64,000 bases of DNA, taken from contig NZ_RCCC01000001.1 in the NCBI RefSeq assembly GCF_003663825.1, positions 3,666,501 to 3,730,500 on the forward strand. Direction: 5' to 3'. The first letter of the stretch is position 1; the number at the start of each line of letters is the position of its first letter. The position numbers and the translations under genes are program-made. A model generated the notes under the pieces. It saw nothing but the letters and a program-made list of their open reading frames with translations. It was not told the DNA's origin and did not search any database. This stretch comes from Acidovorax sp. 106 (GTDB lineage: Bacteria > Pseudomonadota > Gammaproteobacteria > Burkholderiales > Burkholderiaceae_C). This document shows positions 39,235 to 47,431 of this stretch, piece by piece.

Positions 39235-40014
39235 ATGTTTGCCCGCTTGCGCTCCGACATCCAGTGCATCCTTGACCGTGACCCTGCAGCGCGCAGTACC
39301 TGGGAGGTCATCACCTGTTACCCCGGCCTGCACGCCGTGTGGCTGCACCGGCCTGCGCACTGGTGCTGGGGGCATGGGCTCAAGTGGCTGGGGCGGTTCA
39401 TTTCGCACTTTGCGCGCTGGTTCACAGGCATTGAGATCCACCCCGGCGCCAAGCTTGGCGAGCGCGTGTTCTTTGACCATGCCATGGGCGTGGTGGTGGG
39501 CGAGACGGCCGAGATTGGCGACGGCTGCACTATCTACCAAGGCGTGACGCTGGGCGGTACCTCGCTGTACAAAGGCGCCAAGCGGCACCCCACGCTGGGC
39601 AAGGATGTGGTGGTGAGCGCGGGTGCCAAGGTACTGGGCGGCTTTGAGGTGGGCGATGGTGCCAAGATCGGCAGCAACGCCGTGGTCATCAAGCCCGTGC
39701 CAGCAGGGGCCACGGCGGTGGGCATTCCGGCGCGCATCATCCCATCCAAAGAGGGGCAAAGTGCCGATGTGACCGAACCCCAGCAGCAGCGCAAGTTCAC
39801 GGCCTACGGCATCACGCAAGAGGACGACCCGCTGTCGCAGGCCATGCGCGGCCTGATCGACAACGCCTCGTCACAAGAGCACCAGATCGCCTTGCTCTGG
39901 CAGGCCATTGAGAAGCTGTCGGCCATGCAAAAGACGCAAGACTGCGTGCCCTGCGATGCCGCCCTCAAGGAGCAATTCGAGGCCAGCAAGCTCACCGAGT
40001 TAGTGGGCAAGTAG
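39235..40014 (+). CDS. cysE: Serine O-acetyltransferase (EpsC/short CysE type)
   Basis: 259 residues. Transfers acetyl from acetyl-CoA to L-serine, the first step of cysteine synthesis. Left-handed beta-helix hexapeptide repeats from about 70 ([30 protein letters not shown]), with catalytic H82-type His in FFDHAMG and [13 protein letters not shown]. The N-terminal domain is short as in EpsC. A C-terminal extension of about 80 residues (ending [17 protein letters not shown]) is longer than in most family members. 32 bp after trmJ, possible operon. Confidence 0.93.
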   Translation: MFARLRSDIQCILDRDPAARSTWEVITCYPGLHAVWLHRPAHWCWGHGLKWLGRFISHFARWFTGIEIHPGAKLGERVFFDHAMGVVVGETAEIGDGCTIYQGVTLGGTSLYKGAKRHPTLGKDVVVSAGAKVLGGFEVGDGAKIGSNAVVIKPVPAGATAVGIPARIIPSKEGQSADVTEPQQQRKFTAYGITQEDDPLSQAMRGLIDNASSQEHQIALLWQAIEKLSAMQKTQDCVPCDAALKEQFEASKLTELVGK

Positions 40015-40023
40015 CGCGCCCTA

Positions 40024-40083
40024 AGCCCCCTGCAAGCCCTATTGAAATGCAGGGTCTGTGCGTGTCCTGCAACGCAGGGGGCT
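40024..40083. terminator. Inverted repeat between cysE and the PilZ gene
   Basis: AGCCCCCTGC (40024-40033) and GCAGGGGGCT (40074-40083) form 10-bp arms with a 40-nt interior that contains a smaller CCTGC/GCAGG pair. It sits between convergent genes; no T-run is present. Confidence 0.4.
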
Positions 40084-40085
40084 GC

Positions 40086-40442
40086 TCAGTTCTTGATGTA
40101 GACCTTGATCGCTGCGCTGGTGGCCTGGTCTGTGACCGGCACGCTCATCCCCAGTTGAAAACCGCCCCCAGAGCTGCTCAGGATGCTGTAACGCACCACG
40201 GCGCGCAGCTCGATCAGCTTGCGGCCCGTGGGGGGAACGGGCAGTGACATCCGCACGGTGCACTCAGTGCGCGCTGGCAGGTTGGTGGGGCACAGCACGC
40301 TGATACCGCCCTCGCTGATGTCCATGGTGCGCACTGCCAAGGGCGGGCGGCCTGTGATGAGTAACTCTGCCTGTACCTTGAGGATGCGCCGCTCATGGTT
40401 GCGGCGCTCATCGTTCGATGGGAGAGGGAGTGGCGAGTTCAT
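40086..40442 (-). CDS. PilZ-domain c-di-GMP-binding protein
   Basis: 118 residues, single PilZ domain. The c-di-GMP-binding signatures are present: an Arg-rich motif near the N-terminus (NDERRNHERRILKV) and DISEGGISV near 43. Such stand-alone PilZ proteins pass c-di-GMP signals to motility or secretion partners; the partner is unknown. It adds a receptor to the c-di-GMP genes located 2-20 kb upstream. Confidence 0.88.
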   Translation of the reverse strand: MNSPLPLPSNDERRNHERRILKVQAELLITGRPPLAVRTMDISEGGISVLCPTNLPARTECTVRMSLPVPPTGRKLIELRAVVRYSILSSSGGGFQLGMSVPVTDQATSAAIKVYIKN

Positions 40443-40496
40443 GCTGAGTCAACAGGTCTTCTGGGGGCAGGCGCGCTGGGCAGGCCCCTGCTGCCT

Positions 40497-41114
40497 TTAG
40501 GCAGCCTGGGCGCGAACCGCATTTTTGGGGCGAAAGGCTTTGCAGACCTCGTCCCGCGTTTCCAGGTAGGGGCCGCCAATCAGGTCAATGCAGTACGGCA
40601 CCGCGGCAAAAATGCCCGGCATGATCTGTGTACCTTCGGCGTCCTTCAGGCCTTCCAGCGTTTCGGCAATGGCTTTGGGCTGGCCGGGCAGGTTGATGAT
40701 GAGGCTTTGGCCGCGCACCACCGCCACCTGGCGTGAGAGGATGGCCGTGGGCACAAACTTCAGGCTGATCTGGCGCATTTGTTCGCCAAAGCCCGGCATC
40801 TCCTTGTGGGCCACGGCCAAGGTGGCTTCGGGCGTCACATCGCGCAGCGAGGGGCCGGTGCCGCCGGTGGTCAGCACCAGGCTGCAGCCTGCGTCCACCA
40901 AGGCAATCAGCGTGGCGCTGATGGTGTCCTGCTCGTCGGGGATGAGGCGGGCCTCGAAGTGAATGGGGTTGCGCAGAGCGCGGCCCAGCCAGTCTTGCAA
41001 GGCGGGCAGGCCCTTGTCTTCGTACACACCGGTGCTGGCACGGTCACTGATGGAGACGATGCCGATTTTCACGGCGCTCACGGCGTCGTGGCCGGGGCTC
41101 GCTGCTTCACTCAT
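40497..41114 (-). CDS. mog: Molybdopterin adenylyltransferase Mog
   Basis: 205 residues. Activates molybdopterin by adenylation before molybdenum insertion. Family motifs: IGIVSISDRASTGVYEDKGLP at about 18, LVLTTGGTGPSLRDVTPEATLAV at about 76 and SLIINLPGQPKAIAETL at about 150. ATG 41114 overlaps the end of darP by 8 bp, so the two are co-transcribed. Confidence 0.93.
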   Translation of the reverse strand: MSEAASPGHDAVSAVKIGIVSISDRASTGVYEDKGLPALQDWLGRALRNPIHFEARLIPDEQDTISATLIALVDAGCSLVLTTGGTGPSLRDVTPEATLAVAHKEMPGFGEQMRQISLKFVPTAILSRQVAVVRGQSLIINLPGQPKAIAETLEGLKDAEGTQIMPGIFAAVPYCIDLIGGPYLETRDEVCKAFRPKNAVRAQAA

Positions 41115-41772
41115 CGTCGTCAGCCCCGGTGTCAGCAGCATCTTCACGCTCCAGCCCGGTGCCGCCCAGGTGCTCGCGCACTAGCTGAAACAGCTCGCGA
41201 TAGGCGCGGCCTTTGCGCGGTGCCAGGCCTTGAGATACGGCGGCCTTGTCAGCGGGCGGTGCATCCTTGCGGGCCTGGCGGATCAGGGCGCGCAGCTGCT
41301 GGGTGTCGGTGGTGGGGTGGTCGTCCATCCACAGGGGCAGGGTGGCGTCGTCGGCAATCAGGCGGTCGCGCCACTGCTCTGCCAGGTGCAGTTGCAGCTT
41401 TTCAGATGCAGAGCCTTTGTGCTGTTCTTCCAGCGCTGTGCGCGCTGCTTGCACCACCTCGGGCTCCAGCTTGCGCATGAGCTTGCCCACGTACTGCATC
41501 TGGCGGCGCTTGCCTTCAAAGTTGGTGATGCGCTTGGCCTCGGCCAGGGCATCCACCAGCTTGTCGGGCAGGCCCACAGCATCAAACAGGTCAGAGCGCA
41601 GGCTCAGCAGTTCTTTGCCCAGGTCTTGCAGTTCGTCGCTTTCGCGTTTGAGATCGGTGCGGCTGGCATCGGGCGTGCCTTTGAGTTCGGCCTTGAGCTG
41701 AATGTCCATTTCGCTGCCTTCGGCAACGAATTGGCCTCGCACAAAGTAGCCTTTTTTGGGTTTGCGTGACAT
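41107..41772 (-). CDS. darP: Ribosome biogenesis factor DarP (YjgA, DUF615)
   Basis: 221 residues; usual length about 180-200. Associates with the 50S precursor in E. coli. The family core runs from SDELQDLGKELLSLRSDLFDAVGLP through AKRITNFEGKRRQMQYVGKLMRKLEPE to YRELFQLVREHL, followed by an acidic tail (REDAADTGADDDE). ATG 41772 leaves 64 bp to the divergent pmbA start. Confidence 0.94.
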   Translation of the reverse strand: MSRKPKKGYFVRGQFVAEGSEMDIQLKAELKGTPDASRTDLKRESDELQDLGKELLSLRSDLFDAVGLPDKLVDALAEAKRITNFEGKRRQMQYVGKLMRKLEPEVVQAARTALEEQHKGSASEKLQLHLAEQWRDRLIADDATLPLWMDDHPTTDTQQLRALIRQARKDAPPADKAAVSQGLAPRKGRAYRELFQLVREHLGGTGLEREDAADTGADDDE

Positions 41773-41836
41773 GGGTGGGGGCAAAGAGAGAGGTGGCAGC
41801 GAGTGCGCCACAGTGGCAAGTATCATAGCCGCCGCT

Positions 41837-43270
41837 ATGAATAAACCTTCTACCCGCGCGAAAAGCGCCCCGGCCGTTGCCAAGGCTTCCGCCTCCTCCC
41901 ATGCACCCGCCAGCGGTTTCAGCTACAGCCGACCGTTTTTTGAAGAGCTGGTAGACCGCGCCCTGGCCCACGCCAAGAAGCTGGGCGCCACCGATGCGGG
42001 GGCTGAAGCGTCTGAAGGCTGCGGTCTTTCGGTCAGCGTGCGCAAGGGCGAGCTGGAGAACGTGGAACGCAACCGCGACAAGTCTCTGGGCGTGACCGTC
42101 TACCTCGGCCACCGCCGCGGCAACGCCAGCACGTCTGATTTTTCGACCAAGGCGATCGAGCAGACCGTGCAGGCCGCCTATGACATTGCCCGTTTCACCG
42201 CCGAAGACCCTGTGGCCGGCCTGCCCGACGCGGCCGACATTGCCCCGCCAGACACCCACCGCGACCTGGACTTGTTCCACCCCTGGGCTATCACTAGCGA
42301 AGAGGCGGCCGAGATGGCCAAGGCCTGCGAGGCCGCTGCGCTCAAAACCCACCGCCGCATCACCAACAGTGAAGGCGCGGGCGTGTCGGCCCAGCAAAGC
42401 CATTTCTTCAGCGCCCATACGCGCGGCTTTCGCGGTGGCTATGCCAGCTCGCGCCACAGCTTCTCGGTGGCGCCCATCGCCTCGTTGCCCGGCAAAAACG
42501 CCGAGATGCAGCGCGATGCCTGGTACAGCTCCATGCGCAACGCAGCCGACCTGGCCTCGCCCGAGGCCGTGGGCCGCTACGCCGCGCAGCGTGCCTTAAG
42601 CCGCCTGGGCAGCCGCAAGATCCCCACCACCCAATGCCCCGTGCTGTTTGAATCGACGCTGGCCGCAGGCCTGCTGGGCGGTTTTGTGCAGGCCGTCAGC
42701 GGCGGCTCGCTCTACCGCAAGAGCAGCTTCCTGCTCGATTCGTTGGGCAAGATGGTCTTCCCCAAGCACATTGACATTCTGGAAGACCCGTTTGTAATGG
42801 GCGGCAAGGGCAGCTCGCCGTTTGACGAAGAAGGCGTGCGCGTGGCGCCGCGCAAAGTGGTGCAGGGCGGCCGAGTGCAGGGCTATTTCCTGTCCAGCTA
42901 CTCGGCCCGCAAGCTGGGCATGAAGACCACGGGCAATGCCGGTGGCTCGCACAACCTGGTGATGACCTCGCGCCTCACGCAAGCCAGCGACAACCTGGAT
43001 GCGATGCTGCAAAAGCTGGGCACCGGCCTGTTTGTGGTCGAGCTGATGGGCCAGGGCGTCAACTACGTGACGGGCGACTACTCGCGCGGCGCCAGCGGCT
43101 TCTGGGTGGAGAACGGCAAGATCGCCTTCCCCGTGCACGAGATCACCATTGCAGGCAACCTCAAGGACATGCTCAAGGGCATTGAGGCCGTAGGTGCCGA
43201 CGCCTACAACTACGGTGCCAAGACCGTGGGCTCCATCCTGGTCAACCGCATGAAGGTGGCTGGCAGCTGA
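41837..43270 (+). CDS. pmbA: Metalloprotease PmbA (TldE)
   Basis: 477 residues. Partner of TldD in a heterodimeric protease that processes microcin B17 and CcdA in E. coli. Typical stretches: SVRKGELENVERNRDKSLGVTVY, QSHFFSAHTRGF and GANYVTGDYSRGASGFWVENG-like VNYVTGDYSRGASGFWVENG. An extra Ala/Ser-rich N-terminal 30 residues precedes the family core. Start ATG 41837 in place of a longer frame overlapping darP. A strong terminator follows. Confidence 0.94.
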   Translation: MNKPSTRAKSAPAVAKASASSHAPASGFSYSRPFFEELVDRALAHAKKLGATDAGAEASEGCGLSVSVRKGELENVERNRDKSLGVTVYLGHRRGNASTSDFSTKAIEQTVQAAYDIARFTAEDPVAGLPDAADIAPPDTHRDLDLFHPWAITSEEAAEMAKACEAAALKTHRRITNSEGAGVSAQQSHFFSAHTRGFRGGYASSRHSFSVAPIASLPGKNAEMQRDAWYSSMRNAADLASPEAVGRYAAQRALSRLGSRKIPTTQCPVLFESTLAAGLLGGFVQAVSGGSLYRKSSFLLDSLGKMVFPKHIDILEDPFVMGGKGSSPFDEEGVRVAPRKVVQGGRVQGYFLSSYSARKLGMKTTGNAGGSHNLVMTSRLTQASDNLDAMLQKLGTGLFVVELMGQGVNYVTGDYSRGASGFWVENGKIAFPVHEITIAGNLKDMLKGIEAVGADAYNYGAKTVGSILVNRMKVAGS

Positions 43271-43293
43271 TACGGGCGTTCACGCTCCATGTC

Positions 43294-43325
43294 AAAAAGG
43301 CTCCTGGGCGCAGGAGCCTTTTTTG
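43294..43325 (+). terminator. Rho-independent terminator of pmbA
   Basis: AAGGCTCCTG - GGCG - CAGGAGCCTT hairpin preceded by an A-run and followed by TTTTTT, 23 bp after the pmbA stop. The A-run makes it potentially bidirectional. Confidence 0.92.
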
Positions 43326-43351
43326 TTGGGGGAGTGTTCCTTGCCAACGAA

Positions 43352-43473
43352 GTCTGAGGCAGCCAAACGGGGCGCGGCCGAGCGCGGCAGGCGATCTTTC
43401 GCTGAGAAAGTCTGAGACAGATGCCCCCTGGGGACTCACCTACAACCAGTCGCGGCGTCGATGTCTGAGACAG
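43352..43473. repeat. Left array of GTCTGAGACAG motifs
   Basis: Three copies on the plus strand: GTCTGAGGCAG (43352-43362), GTCTGAGACAG (43410-43420) and TGTCTGAGACAG (43462-43473, continuing CGCG). They face the inverted copies at 46928-46977. No gene is supported between the pmbA terminator and 43532. Confidence 0.7.
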
Positions 43474-43531
43474 CGCGAAGGTCCGCTTCAGGCTCATGCG
43501 CGACGCGTCCGCGAGTGAGTACTATCGGCCA

Positions 43532-43855
43532 CTAGCGGACTTCTGTACCGAGCAAGCTCAGTTGAATGCCGCCCTCGATCTCTCGATAGGAAACTTCATG
43601 AATTGAGGCTAAGGCCTGTCGGCATGCATTGATGTCGTTCGCTGCGTTCAAGCCCCCAAGGCTCAGAAAACCCATGATTTCCAAGCTCAGGATTTCCTCG
43701 TACCGTACGCCAGAGCCAGGCCTAACCACATCCGAGCCCATGTCCATCTCTCTGGGGATGTACATGTAGAACTCTACGCCGGACTGGAGGTGCCATCGAG
43801 CCAGAAAATTCCCAGCCTTTGACAACTTCACGAGCACTTCTTTCCAAGGATTCAT
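43532..43855 (-). CDS. Hypothetical protein of the island
   Basis: 107 residues, no recognised domain; mixed alpha/beta with a Trp/Phe-rich N-terminal half (FLARWHLQSGVEFYMYIPRE). No signal peptide or TM helix. Base composition is less GC-rich than the flanking core genes. The size and company suggest a small immunity-like protein, but that is a guess. Confidence 0.55.
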   Translation of the reverse strand: MNPWKEVLVKLSKAGNFLARWHLQSGVEFYMYIPREMDMGSDVVRPGSGVRYEEILSLEIMGFLSLGGLNAANDINACRQALASIHEVSYREIEGGIQLSLLGTEVR

Positions 43856-43889
43856 TCGTCGATTATCTTGCCGAGGAAGGTCCGCTCTT

Positions 43890-43939
43890 GAGCAGGTCGA
43901 ACGACGGCTTTGGGCCCTTTGCGGACAGTGGACCTGCTC
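43890..43939. repeat. GAGCAGGTC inverted repeat
   Basis: GAGCAGGTC (43890-43898) and GACCTGCTC (43931-43939) with a 32-nt interior containing GGGCCC. The surrounding segment translates on the minus strand to STVRKGPKAVVRPAQERTF, a string I recall from spurious ORFs in related genomes, which suggests a dispersed repeat. Confidence 0.4.
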
Positions 43940-44138
43940 GAAAGCAGACGGTCGAACACGGTTGGAGCGACTCCGCTAGCGAAGCCCACTCGCGGCATCT
44001 GACTTGGCGACACAATAGAACCTCGATTTGCTAGGCTGTCCCTCGGTCTGGACTGCAAGTCAAAATATGGACGCAGGCGAGATGCTCCCCCGAGCACACG
44101 GCCTCAAGCGATTTTCCTCAGAAACATAGGCTCCCCAC

Positions 44139-44708
44139 GTGAACCCAGAGGTCATTCCGCTTCATCAGATTCGTGCGATGTACGACGCCCACACTGTTCG
44201 TCTGTATCAAGCGTTCTCCGACGAAATTGCCGATTCAGCACTAGCAAGCGGAAGGTTCGTCTCCCCACCATTCAAGCTGGAGCGTATGACATGGGTGAAG
44301 CCCTCCTTCCTTTGGATGATGTACCGCGCCGGCTGGGGATTGAAGGACGACGGGCAACGTCGAATCTTGGCGATTGACATCACGCGTGAAGGTCTTGACT
44401 GGGCCTTATCGCACAGTTGCCCAAGTCATCCCGACGAGGGCATGAGCAGGGAAGATTGGACTAAGTTGAAAGACGCCTCACCAGTGCGTATCCAATGGGA
44501 CCCCGAACGCGACCTGTTCTTGCAGCCAATGGAGCATCGAGCAATTCAAATCGGATTGAGCAAGGAGGCAGTGCAGCGCTACGTCAACGAATGGATTTGC
44601 AGGATTTCAGAGGTCACGCCCCTGGCCCGCGAGATTCATGCGCTTGTTCAACAAGGTCGCGTCGTCGAAGCCAAGAGCAAGTTGCCCGTCGAACAACCAC
44701 TGCAGTAG
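44139..44708 (+). CDS. DUF4291 domain protein
   Basis: 189 residues. The sequence fits DUF4291 from residue 10 on: RAMYDAHTVRLYQAFSDEIAD, FKLERMTWVKPSFLWMMYRAG and ILAIDITREGLDWAL. The family has no established function. The start is GTG 44139 with AGG about 8 bp upstream; ATG 44178 would cut into the domain. Lower GC than the core genes around it. It is the only plus-strand gene of the island. Confidence 0.85.
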   Translation: MNPEVIPLHQIRAMYDAHTVRLYQAFSDEIADSALASGRFVSPPFKLERMTWVKPSFLWMMYRAGWGLKDDGQRRILAIDITREGLDWALSHSCPSHPDEGMSREDWTKLKDASPVRIQWDPERDLFLQPMEHRAIQIGLSKEAVQRYVNEWICRISEVTPLAREIHALVQQGRVVEAKSKLPVEQPLQ

Positions 44709-44863
44709 GCATCGCGCCTTCCCGTACTAAGGCTTATCTTCGCTCGGCGGCCAGCCGCAAAGGTTGGGGGTCGAACTACCCTGTATGTGGAAGTGCGGTC
44801 TAGACCCTGGTGCGATTTTCATCGTCGGAATGTCCTCGGACCCGCGATGCATGCATGGGCGCC

Positions 44864-45379
44864 CTAGATGCTTCGAATGTCAGCGATACGCTCTTCAACC
44901 CAGTCCTTCTGCCAATTAAGAGCATCCGCATCCGAGAAGTAGCTGCGAACATACTCGCCAATCTCTGCCGCGTCTTTGGCGCTGCTCTGACCCAGGTAGG
45001 CAAGCGTCTCCGGCAAGCCGGCACCGATGAAGAACTCCGCACCCATCGAAGTCCCTACATCCATGTTGATGAACTTCGCGTCCCAGAGCAGCAACGTGTC
45101 ACTGGGGTCCGCGCAGCCACCCAACAGATATGCACATCTGTAGATTCCCTCGAAGTGGTTGTCTTCGTCCTCGACCTCCCCTTTCCACCGAGCGTTCCGA
45201 TACTTCACTTCCTCCCGCAGGAGTTGGCGCAGAAGACTATGAAAGGGCGGCCGAGGCCTTGCTAGCAGTTCCTTGTAGACCAGCTGTCGCGCTCTCGGCT
45301 GCTGCAGTATGTGGGCGAGTTGCGAAGTGACTTCGCCTTCATCTGAGAGGTACTGAGCAAGGATTTGGTCGGTATTCAT
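44864..45379 (-). CDS. Hypothetical protein of the island
   Basis: 171 residues, soluble, acidic. The N-terminal part is helical (MNTDQILAQYLSDEGEVTSQ), the middle reads CAYLLGGCADPSDTLLLWDA and KFINMDVGTSMGAEFFIGAG, resembling helical-repeat immunity proteins in general style. No family recognised. ATG 45379 chosen because upstream codons are of poor protein character. Confidence 0.6.
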   Translation of the reverse strand: MNTDQILAQYLSDEGEVTSQLAHILQQPRARQLVYKELLARPRPPFHSLLRQLLREEVKYRNARWKGEVEDEDNHFEGIYRCAYLLGGCADPSDTLLLWDAKFINMDVGTSMGAEFFIGAGLPETLAYLGQSSAKDAAEIGEYVRSYFSDADALNWQKDWVEERIADIRSI

Positions 45380-45494
45380 TTTTGGGACGCGAGCGATGTG
45401 AGTTGCACGAGTTGCGACTGACCATGGACAAATCTTTGGGTCCTCGACCACTACTCCCGACTTCCGGCCGTGGCCCAGAGCCGAGCTTTCGGAG

Positions 45495-45758
45495 CTAGGG
45501 AATAAAGACGAGGCCAAGCGCCTTCAGCTGACCCTCTATGTCGTCGCTCGCAGGCGCAACGAAGACCTTGATTTGAATCTTGGCGGTCTTTGACCCGTCG
45601 GCCCTGGTTGTACCTTCCTGGTGAAGGTCCTCAACGAGCACGTTGACGCGGTCCCCGTACTTGCCCTTGAGCTCGCCGAAGGCCGCGAGCGCCCTGTCTA
45701 GGTTTCCGCCTGGCCCAGGCAACCAGTCCGTGTTTGTCCCGAAGGTCCAGAACCCCAT
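45495..45758 (-). CDS. Small hypothetical protein of the island
   Basis: 87 residues: MGFWTFGTNTDWLPGPGGNL then a two-layer alpha/beta pattern (YGDRVNVLVEDLHQEG, TAKIQIKVFVAP). ATG 45758 has AGAGGG 9 bp upstream, much better than ATG 45830, which would add 24 residues. No family recognised. Confidence 0.55.
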   Translation of the reverse strand: MGFWTFGTNTDWLPGPGGNLDRALAAFGELKGKYGDRVNVLVEDLHQEGTTRADGSKTAKIQIKVFVAPASDDIEGQLKALGLVFIP

Positions 45759-45861
45759 GTGATTTTCCCTCTTCTGTGCCAATTCTGCCCTTTGGGCGAA
45801 CGTCAGGTTCTGGCCGAAAGTCGGCATCATGGAAGCGGCCGTAACTAGATGGAATCAGCCA

Positions 45862-46143
45862 TCAAACTCGGCGTTCCCGCACCCACGCATCAGACTTGCT
45901 GCGTCGCTTAGCAACGAACCCCTCTGGTAGGTCAGCCAGTTCCGCAAGGGTAGGATCGCTATCGATCATCCGTCCTAGCCCGACCACTAGTGCATCTGCT
46001 TCCGCAAATGCTGCGCCATCAAGGAATTGCCAGCCGCCATCGTCCTCATCGTGGGATACGTGAAGTACCTCATTTTCGCCAGCCACCACGCGATTTGTGG
46101 TGATTACTGCTAGGTTTCTTGGTTGTAAGAAGTTCCAGGTCAT
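45862..46143 (-). CDS. DUF2185/Imm33-like protein
   Basis: 93 residues. NRVVAGENEVLHVSHDEDDG, GWQFLDG and LGRMIDSDPTLAELADLPEG follow the layout of DUF2185/Imm33-type immunity proteins (…HDEDDGWQFL…LG…DP.L..L..LP.G). Assignment from memory, moderate. No toxin gene is adjacent. Confidence 0.6.
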   Translation of the reverse strand: MTWNFLQPRNLAVITTNRVVAGENEVLHVSHDEDDGGWQFLDGAAFAEADALVVGLGRMIDSDPTLAELADLPEGFVAKRRSKSDAWVRERRV

Positions 46144-46231
46144 GTGTCGTTCGTAATGTCTGCTTTTGGCCGGATCCTGCCTTTGTCGCCTGGAGTGAAG
46201 GTGCCAAGCGTAGAAATCTCAAGTGACTAAT

Positions 46232-46792
46232 TTAGTCGGGTGATTGCCGCTTTCCAAGCGTTGCGAGGAAAAGCAGAATTGAGGTGCCCGCAATCAGCAA
46301 CGCGACTGTCAGCCAGATATTTCGACGGGCCTCCATCTTTTCCGCGTACGCCTGATAGGTCAGTACGGGTCCGGCTAGGCCCTGTGCGGTAACGATCTCC
46401 CCTTGATACAGGCCAATCCGTAGTTGCGGTCCAGCCTCCTCTAATTTCGCGACCTGTTCACGTCCGACGCCGAGCACTGACGCGAATGGGACGTAGATGA
46501 TCGGCCGAAGCTTCTTGAGTAAATCGTCGCGATCAATGTCATTTGCAACACCTATGCCATAGCCACCGTCTAGCCGCGTGCTTCCATGGTTGATGCCACT
46601 CCGGCTCACCACGGTGTCTAGGGGCCCAACGTATCTAACGGCCACATCACGTCCACTCAACTCAGACTCAGGAACGGTCTTCATCTCCGCCCGCTGTAAA
46701 AGCAGCATGCCCGCTACGACGAGAAGCGCGATACAAGCGTGCATCCTGTACTCACAAAACCACGCGTAAACCTTCGAACCCTTTCCCTGCAT
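46232..46792 (-). CDS. Hypothetical membrane protein of the island
   Basis: 186 residues with a TM helix near the N-terminus (MHACIALLVVAGMLLLQ) and another near the C-terminus (IWLTVALLIAGTSILLFLATL), placing about 110 residues in between outside the cytoplasm. ATG 46792 has GGAG 4 bp upstream; the frame opens earlier, to 46918. No family recognised. Confidence 0.55.
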   Translation of the reverse strand: MQGKGSKVYAWFCEYRMHACIALLVVAGMLLLQRAEMKTVPESELSGRDVAVRYVGPLDTVVSRSGINHGSTRLDGGYGIGVANDIDRDDLLKKLRPIIYVPFASVLGVGREQVAKLEEAGPQLRIGLYQGEIVTAQGLAGPVLTYQAYAEKMEARRNIWLTVALLIAGTSILLFLATLGKRQSPD

Positions 46793-46927
46793 GTAACTCC
46801 GAATGTCTGTTATCGAGCGAATTGGAACTCGTGTTGTGGATGACTGCTCTTGGCCGATAGTACGCGTTCGCCGTAGATTCGTGGATGACGGCAACCGCTG
46901 CATAGTGATCGCTACCACCGGGCCATG

Positions 46928-46987
46928 TGTCTCAGACTCTATTGCTTCGTCTCAAACTATGTTGCGCTGTCTCAGACTCTATTGCCC
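46928..46987. repeat. Right array: three 20-bp units of TGTCTCAGACTCTATTGC
   Basis: Units start at 46928, 46948 and 46968, exactly 20 bp apart: TGTCTCAGACTCTATTGCTT, CGTCTCAAACTATGTTGCGC and TGTCTCAGACTCTATTGCCC. Read on the minus strand they give GTCTGAGACAGCGC, the same string as in the left array (43463-43476), so the two arrays are inverted. Confidence 0.8.
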
Positions 46988-47027
46988 GTGAACAGGGATC
47001 CGCTTTCGCACTAGGGCGTGTTGAGAA

Positions 47028-47414
47028 TCAGCGAGCGTTGATAACCGCAGCCGCGAGATGGATCATCGCCGCGAAGCTGGTATCCGTCTTGTCGCTGCGC
47101 ATTGCGATGCGTTTGAACTCCTTGAGCTTGCAAAAGAAGTTCTCGATCAAGTGACGCCATTTGTAGACCTCCCGGTCAATCTCCAGCGGTGATCTCCGAC
47201 GTGGCATCTGTGAGATCACCACCTGTGCGCCGCGCTTGTCCAACTCCTGGATCAGCCAGTTCACATCGAAGGCCTTGTCGGCCAGCAAGGCATCAAAGCG
47301 CACATCGGCGATCAGCTCTTTGACTCCTTTGGTGTCATGGCGCTGCCCTGGCATCAAGACAAACTTCACCAGATTGCCCAATGCATCCGTCAGCGCCAGT
47401 ATCTTCGTGGTCAT
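47028..47414 (-). CDS. IS5-family transposase, OrfB (C-terminal part)
   Basis: 128 codons from the first internal ATG, but the frame is open upstream to the slippage site near 47460. Carries the second catalytic Asp (LLADKAFD) and the Glu of the DDE triad with the Y-x2-R-x3-E-x6-K signature (YKWRHLIENFFCKLKEFKR). Expected to be made as a fusion with OrfA. Confidence 0.88.
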   Translation of the reverse strand: MTTKILALTDALGNLVKFVLMPGQRHDTKGVKELIADVRFDALLADKAFDVNWLIQELDKRGAQVVISQMPRRRSPLEIDREVYKWRHLIENFFCKLKEFKRIAMRSDKTDTSFAAMIHLAAAVINAR

Positions 47415-47431
47415 GCCTCCCCGCGAGTGGC

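Larger units (their letters stand above)
43352..46987. mobile_element. Candidate mobile island bounded by inverted motif arrays
   Basis: Region between the left and right GTCTGAGACA arrays; lower GC than its surroundings, six genes of narrow or unknown distribution, inserted right after the pmbA terminator. No transposase or integrase is present inside. Multiple inverted end repeats are typical of IS21-like ends, but the family is not established. Confidence 0.45.

Noticed and set aside
43852..44097. Minus-strand ORF of 81 codons whose stop overlaps the start of the next gene (ATGA)
   Set aside because: The sequence is of low protein character and covers the GAGCAGGTC palindrome; the reading seems to be a by-product of a repeat.
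44750..44800. Segment GGGGGTCGAACTACCC resembling a tRNA T-arm
   Set aside because: No matching acceptor, D or anticodon stems could be found on either strand.
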